A DNA stretch of 64,000 nt from Paenibacillus mendelii (GCF_024498075.1 NZ_JANHOF010000003.1:682001-746000), one strand, 5' to 3'. Counted from the first letter of the stretch, positions 52,021 to 60,625 are shown. Translations and numbers: made by a program. Notes: a model not told the origin generated them from the letters alone.

Positions 52021-53037
52021 ATGAAAGGAATCATTTGCGAGCAGATCGAACGCTTCACCATGGTTGAGATGGAAGAACCCCCCGCGCCGAATGCGGGTGA
52101 GGCAGTTGTTCGCATACGCCGAATCGGAATATGCGGCACTGATCTCCATGCCTATAGGGGCAATCAGCCGTTCTTTTCGTACCCGCGCGTGCTCGGCCAT
52201 GAATTAGCCGGTATCGTGGAAGCTGTCGGCGAGCATGTGACAGGCGTGCGCGAAGGGGATCAGGTCAGTGTCATCCCTTATATGGAATGCGGCCATTGTG
52301 TCGCTTGCCGAAACGGGAAGACCAACTGCTGCACGGATATGAAAGTCCTCGGCGTTCATATCGATGGCGGAATGCGCGAGCGGATGACACTTCCAGCGGA
52401 TCACCTGATCGTTACGAATGGATTGACTCTTGATCAAGCTGCCATTCTAGAGCCGTTCAGCATTGGCGCACATGCCCTGCGCAGATCGGAGCTGCGCAAG
52501 GGGGAGACCGTACTGGTCATTGGCGGAGGACCGATCGGCCTGGGCGTGATGGCATTAGCTAAACAGCAAGGTGCACGGGTTATCGCGATGGATGTCAAGG
52601 ACGACCGGCTCGCGTTCTGCAGGGAATGGGCTGGGGCCGATCATACCGTGAACGCGCAGCAGGAACCGATCGGGCGGCTGAGGGAACTGACGGATGGTGA
52701 ATTTCCAACGGTCGTGTTCGATGCGACGGGAAATATGCATTCGATGAACGATTCGTTCCAATTCGTCGCCCATGGCGGCAAGCTTGTATTCGTGGGCCTG
52801 GTGAAGGCGGATATTACGTTCCACGATCCGGAGTTTCACAAGCGCGAGCTGACACTGCTGGCAAGCCGCAATGCGACGCGAGCCGACTTTGACACGGTTA
52901 TGGTGGCTGTTCGGGATGGAAGCATTGATGTTAGCCGGTATATCACACATCGGGTCGGATTCGTCGACATGATCGATCAGTTTGAGGGCTGGATGCAGCC
53001 GGGAGCAGGCGTCATTAAAGCGATGGTAGAGCTATAG
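52021..53037 (+). CDS. Zinc-dependent alcohol dehydrogenase, candidate L-galactonate 5-dehydrogenase
   Basis: A 338-residue MDR dehydrogenase. The catalytic zinc ligands lie in GICGTDLHAYRG (Cys near 39) and GHELAGIV (His-Glu near 60). The structural zinc site is in MECGHCVACRNGKTNCC (about 88-104), and the NAD site is VIGGGPIGLGVMA (about 163-175). In E. coli a protein of this type (LgoD/YjjN) oxidises L-galactonate at C5 to D-tagaturonate, the UxaB substrate. Its place behind fucU, lactonase, uxaB and uxaA makes the same role attractive. This is context-based inference; a generic polyol dehydrogenase is the alternative. AAGGAGG precedes the ATG. Confidence 0.85.
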   Translation: MKGIICEQIERFTMVEMEEPPAPNAGEAVVRIRRIGICGTDLHAYRGNQPFFSYPRVLGHELAGIVEAVGEHVTGVREGDQVSVIPYMECGHCVACRNGKTNCCTDMKVLGVHIDGGMRERMTLPADHLIVTNGLTLDQAAILEPFSIGAHALRRSELRKGETVLVIGGGPIGLGVMALAKQQGARVIAMDVKDDRLAFCREWAGADHTVNAQQEPIGRLRELTDGEFPTVVFDATGNMHSMNDSFQFVAHGGKLVFVGLVKADITFHDPEFHKRELTLLASRNATRADFDTVMVAVRDGSIDVSRYITHRVGFVDMIDQFEGWMQPGAGVIKAMVEL

Positions 53038-53112
53038 CAGCGAATGTGCCGGCATCTATTTCCAATCAGAGCTTGAAGAATCGACGAGGAGAATGAGAGG
53101 AGATGAGGGGTA

Positions 53113-53892
53113 ATGACCGCCTTTTTTATTCTAACGGATCTTGAGGGACCCGCAGGGGTGGACAGTTTCACGCAGACTCGCCCGGATGACGGATTCCCGG
53201 AACGGGTGGAAGCCGCCAAGGAACTGCTGACCCGGGAGGTCAATGCTTGCATAGAAGGGATCCGATCGGTCTATCCGGATTGCCGAATCGATGTCTGGGA
53301 CGGCCATGGACCGGGCGGGTTGAAAGCGGATGGCTTGATCGGGGGCAGCTATTTGAGAGAAGGCCAGCCCTACAAGAAGCTGGAAGGCTATAAGGCGCTT
53401 CTGTTTGTTGGCCAGCACGCTATGGCGGGAACGATCAACGGTCCCTTATGTCATACCTATTCTTCGAGGACGATTGCCTACTACAAGCTGAATGGCACAT
53501 TTATCGGGGAGTTTGGAGCAAGAGCGCTTATTGCCGGCAAGCAGGGCGTGCCGACCATCTTCTTATCCGGTGACGACAAGGCAGCCCTGGAAGCCCGCAT
53601 GTTTGTTCCGGATATCGAAACAGCCGTTGTGAAGGCAGGCCATGGTATAGAGGCCGCTGTCCACTTGACCGGGGAGGAAGCCTGCAGAACAATTCGGGAA
53701 GGCGCAGCCCGTGCAGTACGGCGCATACCGGAAATCACGCCTTTCACCGGTATATCAGCACCCTATGTGCTGGAGATCGGATATTTAAACCCACTCCAGG
53801 GCAGCGAAGGAACGGCTGATCCGCGTGTCGAGAGGGTTAATGACCGGACCATTCGCATATCCAGCGATGAGCTGAATGCGTTACCGATTTAA
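53113..53892 (+). CDS. M55 family metallopeptidase (DppA-like D-aminopeptidase)
   Basis: A 259-residue M55 peptidase. The metal-binding motif is TDLEGPAGVD (DxE near 8-10), followed by WDGHGPGG (His near 60), VGQHAMAG (His near 104) and a later His in KAGHGIE near 178. DppA of B. subtilis is a zinc-dependent D-aminopeptidase cutting D-Ala-D-Ala-type dipeptides. The gene lies 75 bp after the zinc dehydrogenase, on the same strand and before a terminator, so it may be the last gene of the L-sugar operon although its role there is unclear. Confidence 0.88.
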   Translation: MTAFFILTDLEGPAGVDSFTQTRPDDGFPERVEAAKELLTREVNACIEGIRSVYPDCRIDVWDGHGPGGLKADGLIGGSYLREGQPYKKLEGYKALLFVGQHAMAGTINGPLCHTYSSRTIAYYKLNGTFIGEFGARALIAGKQGVPTIFLSGDDKAALEARMFVPDIETAVVKAGHGIEAAVHLTGEEACRTIREGAARAVRRIPEITPFTGISAPYVLEIGYLNPLQGSEGTADPRVERVNDRTIRISSDELNALPI

Positions 53893-53972
53893 CGGGACTT
53901 ATCTGCGGTGACCGATACAAATGCGTAAGCGGTGGAGCTTTCGAAGAAGTAATACTTGATAAACGAAACGAT

Positions 53973-54030
53973 ACCTCTCCTTTTCGTTGGTAATTGGCCT
54001 TGCTTCCAATCCAACAAGGAGAGGTTTCTT
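53973..54030 (+). terminator. Intrinsic terminator after the M55 gene
   Basis: ACCTCTCCTT (53973-53982) pairs with AAGGAGAGGT (54016-54025). There is an inner TTGG/CCAA pairing, and TTCTT follows. Confidence 0.8.
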
Positions 54031-54141
54031 GTGGTCCATCCCCTGCGGTCCTTAATCATTCTTAAATCACGTGTGGGATAATCTTCAGGCTGTAATTAAC
54101 ATCGAGGGTTATTGCAAGGTCAAAGATTATAGCTGCTCGCC

Positions 54142-54171
54142 TTGACATACCCATAGGGGGTATTATATATT
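54142..54171 (+). promoter_or_regulatory. csoR promoter with embedded CsoR-type operator
   Basis: TTGACA (54142-54147) and TATATT (54166-54171) are 18 bases apart. The spacer contains ATACCCATAGGGGGTAT (54147-54163), a G/C-tract inverted repeat of the TACCCN-GGGGTA kind bound by CsoR copper repressors. Occupation would block the polymerase, giving autorepression. Confidence 0.8.
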
Positions 54172-54192
54172 GAGATGGTGAGGTGAAAAATT

Positions 54193-54534
54193 ATGGCGAA
54201 CCAAGAGGAATTGCATGAAGCCGATGATGCCTGCTGCGCCGCGGATAGTGATAGTCATAGGAAGAGCCATCATTCGGACAAAACGAAGAGCAATCTGATC
54301 TCTCGTCTTAACCGGATTGAAGGACAGATTCGCGGTGTCAAAGGGATGATCGAGAAGGATACGTATTGCGATGATGTGTTGAACCAGATTGCAGCGATTC
54401 AATCAGCCTTGAACAGCGTGGGCAAGCTTCTGCTTGAAGGACATATGAAGAGCTGCGTTGTGGAACGCATCCATGCCGGAGATCATGAAGTCATTGACGA
54501 ATTACTGATTACGGTGAATAAATTGATGAAATAA
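54193..54534 (+). CDS. csoR: CsoR-type copper-sensing transcriptional repressor
   Basis: A 113-residue all-helical DUF156-family repressor. Its metal site is exactly spaced as in CsoR: Cys59 (TYCDD), His84 and Cys88 (GHMKSC), a C-x24-H-x3-C pattern known to bind Cu(I). RIEGQIRGVKGMIE near 41-54 is the family helix. The N-terminal extension (about 1-30) is rich in Cys, His and Asp (DACC, SHRKSHHSD) and could add a second metal-binding site. Typical CsoR genes neighbour copZ and copA; here the next unit is a two-component system with its own CsoR-like operator. Confidence 0.93.
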   Translation: MANQEELHEADDACCAADSDSHRKSHHSDKTKSNLISRLNRIEGQIRGVKGMIEKDTYCDDVLNQIAAIQSALNSVGKLLLEGHMKSCVVERIHAGDHEVIDELLITVNKLMK

Positions 54535-54583
54535 TAGCAGTTATGCGGGCCGTCTCCGATGGCCTTTCTTTATACAAAATTTT

Positions 54584-54600
54584 ATACCCCTTAGGGGTAT
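54584..54600. promoter_or_regulatory. Second CsoR-type operator, in front of the two-component operon
   Basis: ATACCCCTTAGGGGTAT is a perfect 17-bp inverted repeat with one central base, nearly identical to the operator in the csoR promoter. It lies 51 bp before the response-regulator ATG. Confidence 0.82.
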
Positions 54601-54650
54601 TTAAGGCGTGAATAATCACAAATTTATCTTCAAGGGCAGCGGGGATTGAT

Positions 54651-55346
54651 ATGAGAACGATCTTGGTGGTAGACGATGAAGTGAAAATTAGAGATGTGGT
54701 CGTATCCTATTTGAAGCGTGAAGGGTTTCGAGCACTGGAAGCGGCGGCAGGCCGCGAGGCGCTGCATATGCTGCAGCGCCAGTCCGTCGATCTTATCATT
54801 CTGGATCTTATGCTTCCAGATATGGATGGGGAGCTTGTGTGCCAGCGCATACGCACCATTAATTCGGTCCCGATTCTCATGCTGACCGCCAAAGCGTCGG
54901 AAAACAATCGGATCAAAGGCTTGTCTATGGGGGCGGACGATTATTTAACCAAGCCATTCGATCCGCGCGAGGTCGTGGCACGGGTGCGGGCGATTCTGCG
55001 AAGGACGGATGACGGTCATTTGCTTGCGGATCGCCTATCGTTCAACCAAGGACATCTGGAAATCGATTCCTTAAAGCATTCGGTGTTCTGTCATGGGGAA
55101 ATGGTCAGCTTAACCCCGAATGAATACAAGCTGCTGCTAGCCTTAGCGAAATACCCTCAGCGGCAGTTCACCCGCGAGGAATTGGCGGATAAGGTGATGG
55201 GTTACGATTTTGACGGCGATATTCGCACGATTGATCAGCATGTCAAGAACATTCGGCACAAAATTGAACAGGACCCGAAGAACCCTCGCTACATCGTGAC
55301 GGTTTACGGTTCCGGTACCGGTTTGCAGGCGGTGTCCAATGATTAA
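54651..55346 (+). CDS. OmpR/PhoB-family response regulator
   Basis: A 231-residue response regulator. The receiver domain (about 1-118) has acidic residues VVDDE near 7-10, the phospho-acceptor Asp52 (IILDLMLPDMDG) and the Lys of TKPFDPRE near 102. The C-terminal winged helix (about 130-228: LTPNEYKLLLALAKYPQRQF, then DGDIRTIDQHVKNIRHKIE in pieces) is of the OmpR type. It overlaps the sensor kinase gene by 8 bp. The upstream CsoR-like operator predicts derepression by copper. Confidence 0.93.
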   Translation: MRTILVVDDEVKIRDVVVSYLKREGFRALEAAAGREALHMLQRQSVDLIILDLMLPDMDGELVCQRIRTINSVPILMLTAKASENNRIKGLSMGADDYLTKPFDPREVVARVRAILRRTDDGHLLADRLSFNQGHLEIDSLKHSVFCHGEMVSLTPNEYKLLLALAKYPQRQFTREELADKVMGYDFDGDIRTIDQHVKNIRHKIEQDPKNPRYIVTVYGSGTGLQAVSND

Positions 55347-56421
55347 ACGTCTGCACGCGCGCTTGGCTCTAATCATCATCGGTACGGCGACATGTATTTT
55401 ATTAATATCCGCTATTAGCATCATATTGGCAACGCATTATCACATATCCATGTTCCAGGATCAAGCTGCCGGGATGAGCCATGATGGTTCATTATTGGAT
55501 TATCATTTGGAACAGGCTCTTGTCCAATCGATTATATGGACGTTCGCCGGCTCCATGATCCTTGCGATCCTCATCGGTATATATGTGGCCAAACGAATTA
55601 CGAAGCCGCTGGTCGATATGAAACAGGCTGCGGAGCAAATGTCGGACGGCCAGCTCGACGTTAGAGTATCCATCGGCGGAGGAGATGAGCTTGCGGAATT
55701 AGGTACCTCGCTGAACGAGCTGGCCGGGCAGCTGCACAGACAAGAGCAGCTTCGGATCACGATGACTGAAGACATTGCCCATGAGCTTCGTACGCCGCTA
55801 GCCACGTTGAAGAGTCACATGCGGGCATTCGAGGATGGCATTTGGGAACCGACTCCCGAGCGTATCCATTCCTGCTATGAGGAAATAGAGCGACTTGCTG
55901 AGATGGTAGCCGAATTGGAAGATTTGACCCACCTGGAATCTCCAGCTTTTCAACTGGTGAGACAGCGAGTGCAGCTGCAATCGATCATTGAACAGGGGAC
56001 AGACCTTGTAGCGGCGGCTTTTCTGGAAAAGGGGGTTGAGCTTACATTTAACTGCGGACCGGGCATCCGGATTATGGCGGACCGGAATCGAATCATTCAA
56101 ATTTTGGTCAATCTGCTTAGCAATGCTCTAAAGTTCACGCCGCCGAGCGGCAAGGTGAGAATAGAAGCGATCGAGGAACTGAACGATGTATTTATTACCG
56201 TTCAGGATTCAGGCAGCGGCATTGAGGAGGAAGATTTGCCGCATATCTTTGACCGGTTTTATCGGGGCGATAAGTCCCGGAACCGGCGAACCGGCGGCAG
56301 CGGTCTGGGGCTAACGATTGTGAAGAAGCTGGTCAGCGCTCATGGAGGGCAGGTGTGGGCAGAACGCAATCAAGGGACACGGATTCATATCCGACTTCCT
56401 CGAAGCGGGCGAGAATTGTAG
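55339..56421 (+). CDS. Membrane sensor histidine kinase with His/Met-rich extracellular loop
   Basis: A 360-residue kinase with TM1 (about 9-32), a short outer loop (about 33-62), TM2 (about 66-85), HAMP (about 86-140), HisKA with the phospho-acceptor His148 (EDIAHELRTPL) and HATPase (about 245-355: LVNLLSNALKFTPPSG, DSGSGI, GGSGLGL). The outer loop carries several His and Met residues (THYHISMF, GMSHDG, DYHLE), which would suit Cu(I) or Cu(II) sensing. It is translationally coupled to the response regulator. The metal-sensing role is inferred from this loop and from the CsoR operator. Confidence 0.92.
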   Translation: MIKRLHARLALIIIGTATCILLISAISIILATHYHISMFQDQAAGMSHDGSLLDYHLEQALVQSIIWTFAGSMILAILIGIYVAKRITKPLVDMKQAAEQMSDGQLDVRVSIGGGDELAELGTSLNELAGQLHRQEQLRITMTEDIAHELRTPLATLKSHMRAFEDGIWEPTPERIHSCYEEIERLAEMVAELEDLTHLESPAFQLVRQRVQLQSIIEQGTDLVAAAFLEKGVELTFNCGPGIRIMADRNRIIQILVNLLSNALKFTPPSGKVRIEAIEELNDVFITVQDSGSGIEEEDLPHIFDRFYRGDKSRNRRTGGSGLGLTIVKKLVSAHGGQVWAERNQGTRIHIRLPRSGREL

Positions 56422-56568
56422 GCGGAACAACTTCATCTACACAGGATCTTCAAAAGTGGTGGTTATACTAATCCTATCCTGGCTATCGTATGACTCTGTT
56501 CTGCGAAAGCCTGCGGATTGTACAGCGGCGGCGGCCGCCCTGCTGCACCATGAATAGGAGGTCATAGG

Positions 56569-57831
56569 ATGAGAAAGACAATGAAAGTGGCGATCATCGC
56601 CGTTGCAGCGGCGATGACCTTAACCGGTTGTTTAAGTAATAATGATGCGGGGCAAAATCAATCGTCGACTGAGTCTGCTGATCGCCCATGGATTGGAACG
56701 AAGAACACGACGCGCATCAACTCTAGCGATCCAGCCGAGGCAGCCGTTATTGTATCGCAAACCCTGTGGATGGCGACCAGCGATGATAACCGGCCGGGGG
56801 GAGTCGTACTGGCGAATCCGGAGGATTGGCAGACGACGATTGCCAGCGCTGATTTAATTCATCATCCGAACAACGGTCCGGTGTTATTCGTGACTAAGGA
56901 CGGGATCCCGGACGTTACGTTGAACGAGCTAAAGCGATTAAAGCCGACGGGCGTGGACATGAACAACGGCGTCCAGGTCGTTCTGGTGGGTGATCTGGAT
57001 CAGAAGGTAGAGGTGGAAGTCAAAGGACTTGGATTGAAAACAGACCGAATTACAGGCGGAAATCCAGCAGCGGTCGCGCAAGCTATCGATGCCTACTATG
57101 CGAAGGTTACGAAGGAAACCCCGGCTTCGGTTATTATAGGTTCGATGGATAGTCAGGAGTATACGATACCTGCCGTGAACTGGATCTCTCACATGCCTGA
57201 GCCGCTGCTCTATGTCCGGAAGGATGAAATCCCCGGAGAAACAGTCGATGCGCTAAAGACGCGGGGAGGTAAGGCTAATATGTATATTCTTGGCCCGGAA
57301 TCCGTCGTGTCCGCTAAAGTGGAGGAGCAATTGGGCGAATACGGGAAGGTGGTACGCATCGCAGGGAATGATCCTTACGAGAATGCCGTTGCTTTCGCAA
57401 CATATAAAGATCCGGCAACCGGGTTTGGATGGGGGATTACGACGCCGGGACACAATTTCTCTTTTGTCAGTCTGGAAACGCCAGCTCTAGCTCTCGCAGC
57501 CGCTCCATTCTCGCATCTTGGTAAACATGCACCGCTGCTGTGGACAGAGAAAGATAAAATGCCGGATAGCGTTCATAACTATGTGATGTCCATTCAACCG
57601 AAGTATACAATGACTCCTACCGAAGGCCCCTATAATCATGCCTGGTTAACGGGGAACGAAGAAGCGCTCAGTACCGCCGCACAAGGAGAAGTCGATACAA
57701 TGCTGGAAATCGTATCCGAATCCGGGGCAGGCCATGGCGGCCACGGGAGCGGCAATACCGATACGGATACGCCGGCCGAGGACGAAGGAAACGGACATGA
57801 TATGTCGAGCATGCCGGGAATGAAGCATTAA
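56569..57831 (+). CDS. Lipoprotein with CWB2-like repeats and a His/Met-rich tail
   Basis: A 420-residue lipoprotein. The signal peptide ends in a lipobox, LTGC, with the lipidated Cys21. Two to three repeats resembling cell-wall-binding type 2 (CWB2) modules follow: TRINSSDPAEAAVIVSQTLW (near 49-68) with VVLANPEDW and GPVLFVTKDGIP, and VRIAGNDPYENAVAFA near 262 with HAPLLWTEKDKMP. The C-terminal 50 residues contain GAGHGGHGSG and HDMSSMPGMKH, typical copper-binding Met/His patterns. It follows the kinase by 147 bp with AGGAGG ahead of the ATG. Together with CsoR and the two-component system, a role in extracytoplasmic copper handling or wall protection is likely. Confidence 0.85.
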   Translation: MRKTMKVAIIAVAAAMTLTGCLSNNDAGQNQSSTESADRPWIGTKNTTRINSSDPAEAAVIVSQTLWMATSDDNRPGGVVLANPEDWQTTIASADLIHHPNNGPVLFVTKDGIPDVTLNELKRLKPTGVDMNNGVQVVLVGDLDQKVEVEVKGLGLKTDRITGGNPAAVAQAIDAYYAKVTKETPASVIIGSMDSQEYTIPAVNWISHMPEPLLYVRKDEIPGETVDALKTRGGKANMYILGPESVVSAKVEEQLGEYGKVVRIAGNDPYENAVAFATYKDPATGFGWGITTPGHNFSFVSLETPALALAAAPFSHLGKHAPLLWTEKDKMPDSVHNYVMSIQPKYTMTPTEGPYNHAWLTGNEEALSTAAQGEVDTMLEIVSESGAGHGGHGSGNTDTDTPAEDEGNGHDMSSMPGMKH

Positions 57832-57839
57832 GTTGCAAT

Positions 57840-57875
57840 AAGCAAGTTAGGCCAGCATCGGGGCTGGGCTTGCTT
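57840..57875 (+). terminator. Terminator-like hairpin after the lipoprotein gene
   Basis: AAGCAAG (57840-57846) and CTTGCTT (57869-57875) enclose a GCCAGC/GCTGG inner stem. It is followed by a better terminator at 57939. Confidence 0.6.
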
Positions 57876-57938
57876 GGATAGAGTGAACCGCTATAACGCA
57901 TTGGCTGCTGACAATAATACAATAACGATCGAATTGCG

Positions 57939-57966
57939 ATCCCCCTGCTTCTTAGGGGGATTTTTT
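57939..57966 (+). terminator. Intrinsic terminator
   Basis: ATCCCCCT pairs with AGGGGGAT around GCTTCTT, followed by TTTTT. Confidence 0.88.
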
Positions 57967-58279
57967 CGTTGAGCGTATTCTTGATGATCGGGTGGAGAAG
58001 GTGCTCCTCATATTGTTGCAATTAACAATATTTACATAATAGATTAATTGCCGGATTACAAACCACGCTTATAATCAGCCTTGTACATATACGAGTCTTG
58101 TGGGAGGGAAGCAGTCCGGTGTTGGCAGCCGGGCGAATGGCAGTAGAGAGACAAGAAGAAAACGCATATATCCGGCGCATGCAGGCAGCGGGGAAAAGCG
58201 GCTTCAATCGGCACCATGCTTGAAACGGTAAGGCGATCTCGACGAACGACAAAGTTAACGAAGGAAAGGACGTCCATCC
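57967..58279. other. Intergenic region before the stalk/propeller gene, no gene seen
   Basis: This stretch leads into the secreted-protein/pst operon. It contains an AT-rich segment around 58010-58050 with TTAACA (58022-58027) and TTTACA (58031-58036), which recall PhoP box half-sites, but their 9-base spacing does not match the usual 11-base period. AAAGGACG ahead of 58280 is the Shine-Dalgarno. No reading frame here has coding character. Confidence 0.4.
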
Positions 58280-59674
58280 ATGTCAATGAAGAAAACGGTC
58301 ATGCTCACCGTGCTTGCCGCGGCGCTCAGCACATCGGCGGCCGGTGTCGGATCTGCGGCATCTGTCACGCACTCCGAGGCTCAGCCCGTTACGATGTTCA
58401 TCAATGATGCGGCTGCATCCATTCGCGCATTAAGCTACAACGGAGCGACATTGATTTCTGTTCGCGATCTTGGTACTGCAGCCGGCGCTTGGTTTGAAGT
58501 CGGTGCAAACAGCAGCGTGAATGTTTACTACGAAGGTCACACCATCCAACTGACATCATTCTCGAGTACGGTACTCGTGGACGGTGAGCAGGTACAGCTG
58601 ACTTCTCCTGTCGTCAACGTGAAGAACAGCCTGTACATCGATCTTGCAGGATTCTTGGCTGCCCTGGGCATTGAACGTTCGGTCGACAGCCAAGGCCAAG
58701 TAAGGATCGATGCTACCAAGCTGCTGCAGGATGTGGAGCATCCGGTATGGATGAACAACGGGACGCTGATTGTCAGTCAGCTGACGGAAGAAGGACGTGT
58801 CGATTATACGCTGGATGCCAAGACAGGCGCATTCGCAGAGCTGCTTCGTTCCACGGGCACATCGAGCTTGACGATTGTTTCCGGAGGCGGCAAGGCAGCC
58901 TACACGGACGAGAATGGCGCGATATTCGTCATCGACCTCGTGAGCAAAGCTGCCTCGCAGGTTTCGGGAGACAGCTCCATCAAGCCGGAGCTCGTATGGT
59001 CGGAGGATAGTACTGCGATCTACTTCCTGCAGGGAGACAAGGGCAGTGTTATTGCCAAGCTGAATTTGGCTGACGGGAAAATTTCGAAGGTGCTGGAAGA
59101 CAAGGTCGATTACAAATCGAACCTGGCCGTCTCAGCGGATGGCAAGACATTTGTCTACACCGTTACGAAGCCGGGAGCTGTAACCGCTGATGGCAGCAAG
59201 CCGGTGGAGTCGGATGACGTAGCCATCGATATGACGGGTACAGAGCCTCAAGTCTATCTGTTTGATTCCTCGAGCAAGGAAGCGAAGGCTTCGCAGCTAA
59301 CCTCCTCAACAGATGACAAAATATTCGTTGGCTTGTCTTCAGACGGCGGCAAGGCGTTCTATATCAGCATGGCAGAGAATAATCCGTCCGCGCTCGTAGC
59401 CGTTGCGAAGGATAAGACGGTTACAACACTTGTCGGTGACAAGGATGTGCTGCAAGCGGCGCTGCTCGGCGATAAGCTGATTGTTCTAACGGCTGAATCG
59501 AATGGCCAAGCCATATATGAGGTTGACGCCGCAGCCGGCACAACGAAGCTAGTCTATCACGTATCCGATGAAGTCAGCGAAGTGATTGCGGCTGCCGGTG
59601 CGCCGATTGCGATCGTTCAAGGCGGTCAAGTGCTTATCGACAACAATGGTCAATGGAAGAAAGTATCGAAATAA
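58280..59674 (+). CDS. Secreted stalk-domain protein with propeller-like repeats
   Basis: A 464-residue exported protein. The signal peptide covers about residues 1-27 (Ala-rich, ending SAAS). A copper-amine-oxidase-N/stalk-like beta domain follows (about 35-140: ISVRDLGTAAGAWFEV, VDGEQVQLTSPVVNVKNSLY in pieces, YIDLAGFLAALGI). The rest (about 145-464) is a series of beta-rich repeats like TolB/WD40-type propellers (KPELVWSEDSTAIYFLQGDK, LAVSADGKTFVYTV, GLSSDGGKAFYIS). Stalk domains are very common in Paenibacillus surface proteins. It lies 31 bp before pstS, so it is probably cotranscribed with the phosphate transporter; its part in phosphate uptake is unknown. Confidence 0.83.
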   Translation: MSMKKTVMLTVLAAALSTSAAGVGSAASVTHSEAQPVTMFINDAAASIRALSYNGATLISVRDLGTAAGAWFEVGANSSVNVYYEGHTIQLTSFSSTVLVDGEQVQLTSPVVNVKNSLYIDLAGFLAALGIERSVDSQGQVRIDATKLLQDVEHPVWMNNGTLIVSQLTEEGRVDYTLDAKTGAFAELLRSTGTSSLTIVSGGGKAAYTDENGAIFVIDLVSKAASQVSGDSSIKPELVWSEDSTAIYFLQGDKGSVIAKLNLADGKISKVLEDKVDYKSNLAVSADGKTFVYTVTKPGAVTADGSKPVESDDVAIDMTGTEPQVYLFDSSSKEAKASQLTSSTDDKIFVGLSSDGGKAFYISMAENNPSALVAVAKDKTVTTLVGDKDVLQAALLGDKLIVLTAESNGQAIYEVDAAAGTTKLVYHVSDEVSEVIAAAGAPIAIVQGGQVLIDNNGQWKKVSK

Positions 59675-59705
59675 TCCCTTAAATCGAGAGGAGAAGTAAA
59701 ATACG

Positions 59706-60566
59706 ATGAAAACGAAATGGTTCAAACATACGCTGCTTACGGTCCTGGCCGTAGCAGTCGCATTCGGCAGTGTATCCGCGGCCAGTGCGGCGAGCAAGCT
59801 GAACGGTAAGATTGTCATTAACGGCTCTTCCGCGCTGCTCCCGCTTACTCTTCAGGCAGCTAACGAGTTTAAGAAGAAGAACCCTAAGGTGAAAATTTCC
59901 GCATCTGCGGCTGGCTCCGTCACAGGGCCTCAATCCGTGCGTAAGGGCATTGCCGATATTGGCGCATGCGATTGGGACGCTTCGTTGGATGTACCGGGTT
60001 TCAAGGCATTCGACGGTCAAGTCGCCAATAAAGTCGCGGTTATCCCGTTTGCAGCTGTCGTGAATAAAGGTGTTAAAGCGACGAATCTGACGACCAAGCA
60101 GCTGCAGGGCATTTTCTCCGGTAAGATTAAGAATTGGAAAGAGGTCGGCGGGGATGATGCGGAAATCGTAGTGGTGAACCGCGCTTTCGGCTCCGGCACT
60201 CGCGTTAATTTTCAGATGAAGGCTTTGGACGGTACGAATTTCATGAGCAAGGGCGATAACTACAAGGAAGTTAAATCGAGCGGCGACATGAAAACTGCCA
60301 TTGAAACGACGCCGAACGCAATTGGCTATATCGATCTGGTCTATGTAACGGATAAAATGCGTGCCCTCAACATTAACAGCTATGCCCCGACGGAAGCCAA
60401 TATCATTAGCGGCAAATATACGGTATGGGCTTATGGCTATTACATGACCAAAGGCAAGCCTACGGGCGCGGTCAAAGCGTTCATCGAGTACGTGCAAAGC
60501 AAGGAGTTCCAGAACGGTTCCTTGAAGAAGCTCAAGTTTATTCCAATCTCGGCTATGAAGAACTAA
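59706..60566 (+). CDS. pstS: Phosphate-binding protein PstS, without lipobox
   Basis: A 286-residue ABC phosphate-binding protein. The mature part starts near KLNGKIVINGSSALLPL, whose NGSSALLPL loop binds phosphate, continues with SAAGSVTGPQSVRKGIADIG and has NRAFGSGTRVNFQ near 158-170, both phosphate-contacting loops. The signal peptide (about 1-29) ends AASAAS and contains no Cys. The only Cys is internal (GACDWD), so the protein is predicted to be cut by signal peptidase I and released or wall-associated, whereas most Gram-positive PstS proteins are lipoproteins. GAGAGGAG precedes the ATG. Confidence 0.92.
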   Translation: MKTKWFKHTLLTVLAVAVAFGSVSAASAASKLNGKIVINGSSALLPLTLQAANEFKKKNPKVKISASAAGSVTGPQSVRKGIADIGACDWDASLDVPGFKAFDGQVANKVAVIPFAAVVNKGVKATNLTTKQLQGIFSGKIKNWKEVGGDDAEIVVVNRAFGSGTRVNFQMKALDGTNFMSKGDNYKEVKSSGDMKTAIETTPNAIGYIDLVYVTDKMRALNINSYAPTEANIISGKYTVWAYGYYMTKGKPTGAVKAFIEYVQSKEFQNGSLKKLKFIPISAMKN

Positions 60567-60587
60567 CGGAACGCTAGCAATAGAGGG

Positions 60588-60625
60588 AGCCAGCCTCGGC
60601 ATCAAGACGCGAGGCTGGCTTCTTT
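60588..60625 (+). terminator. Hairpin between pstS and pstC
   Basis: AGCCAGCCTCG (60588-60598) pairs perfectly with CGAGGCTGGCT (60610-60620), then TCTTT. It probably lowers expression of pstC and pstA relative to pstS. Confidence 0.8.

Noticed and set aside
58022-58036. PhoP (Pho box) site upstream of the stalk/pst operon
   Set aside because: TTAACA and TTTACA are present but 9 bases apart instead of about 11, and no further half-sites follow. Too weak to call.
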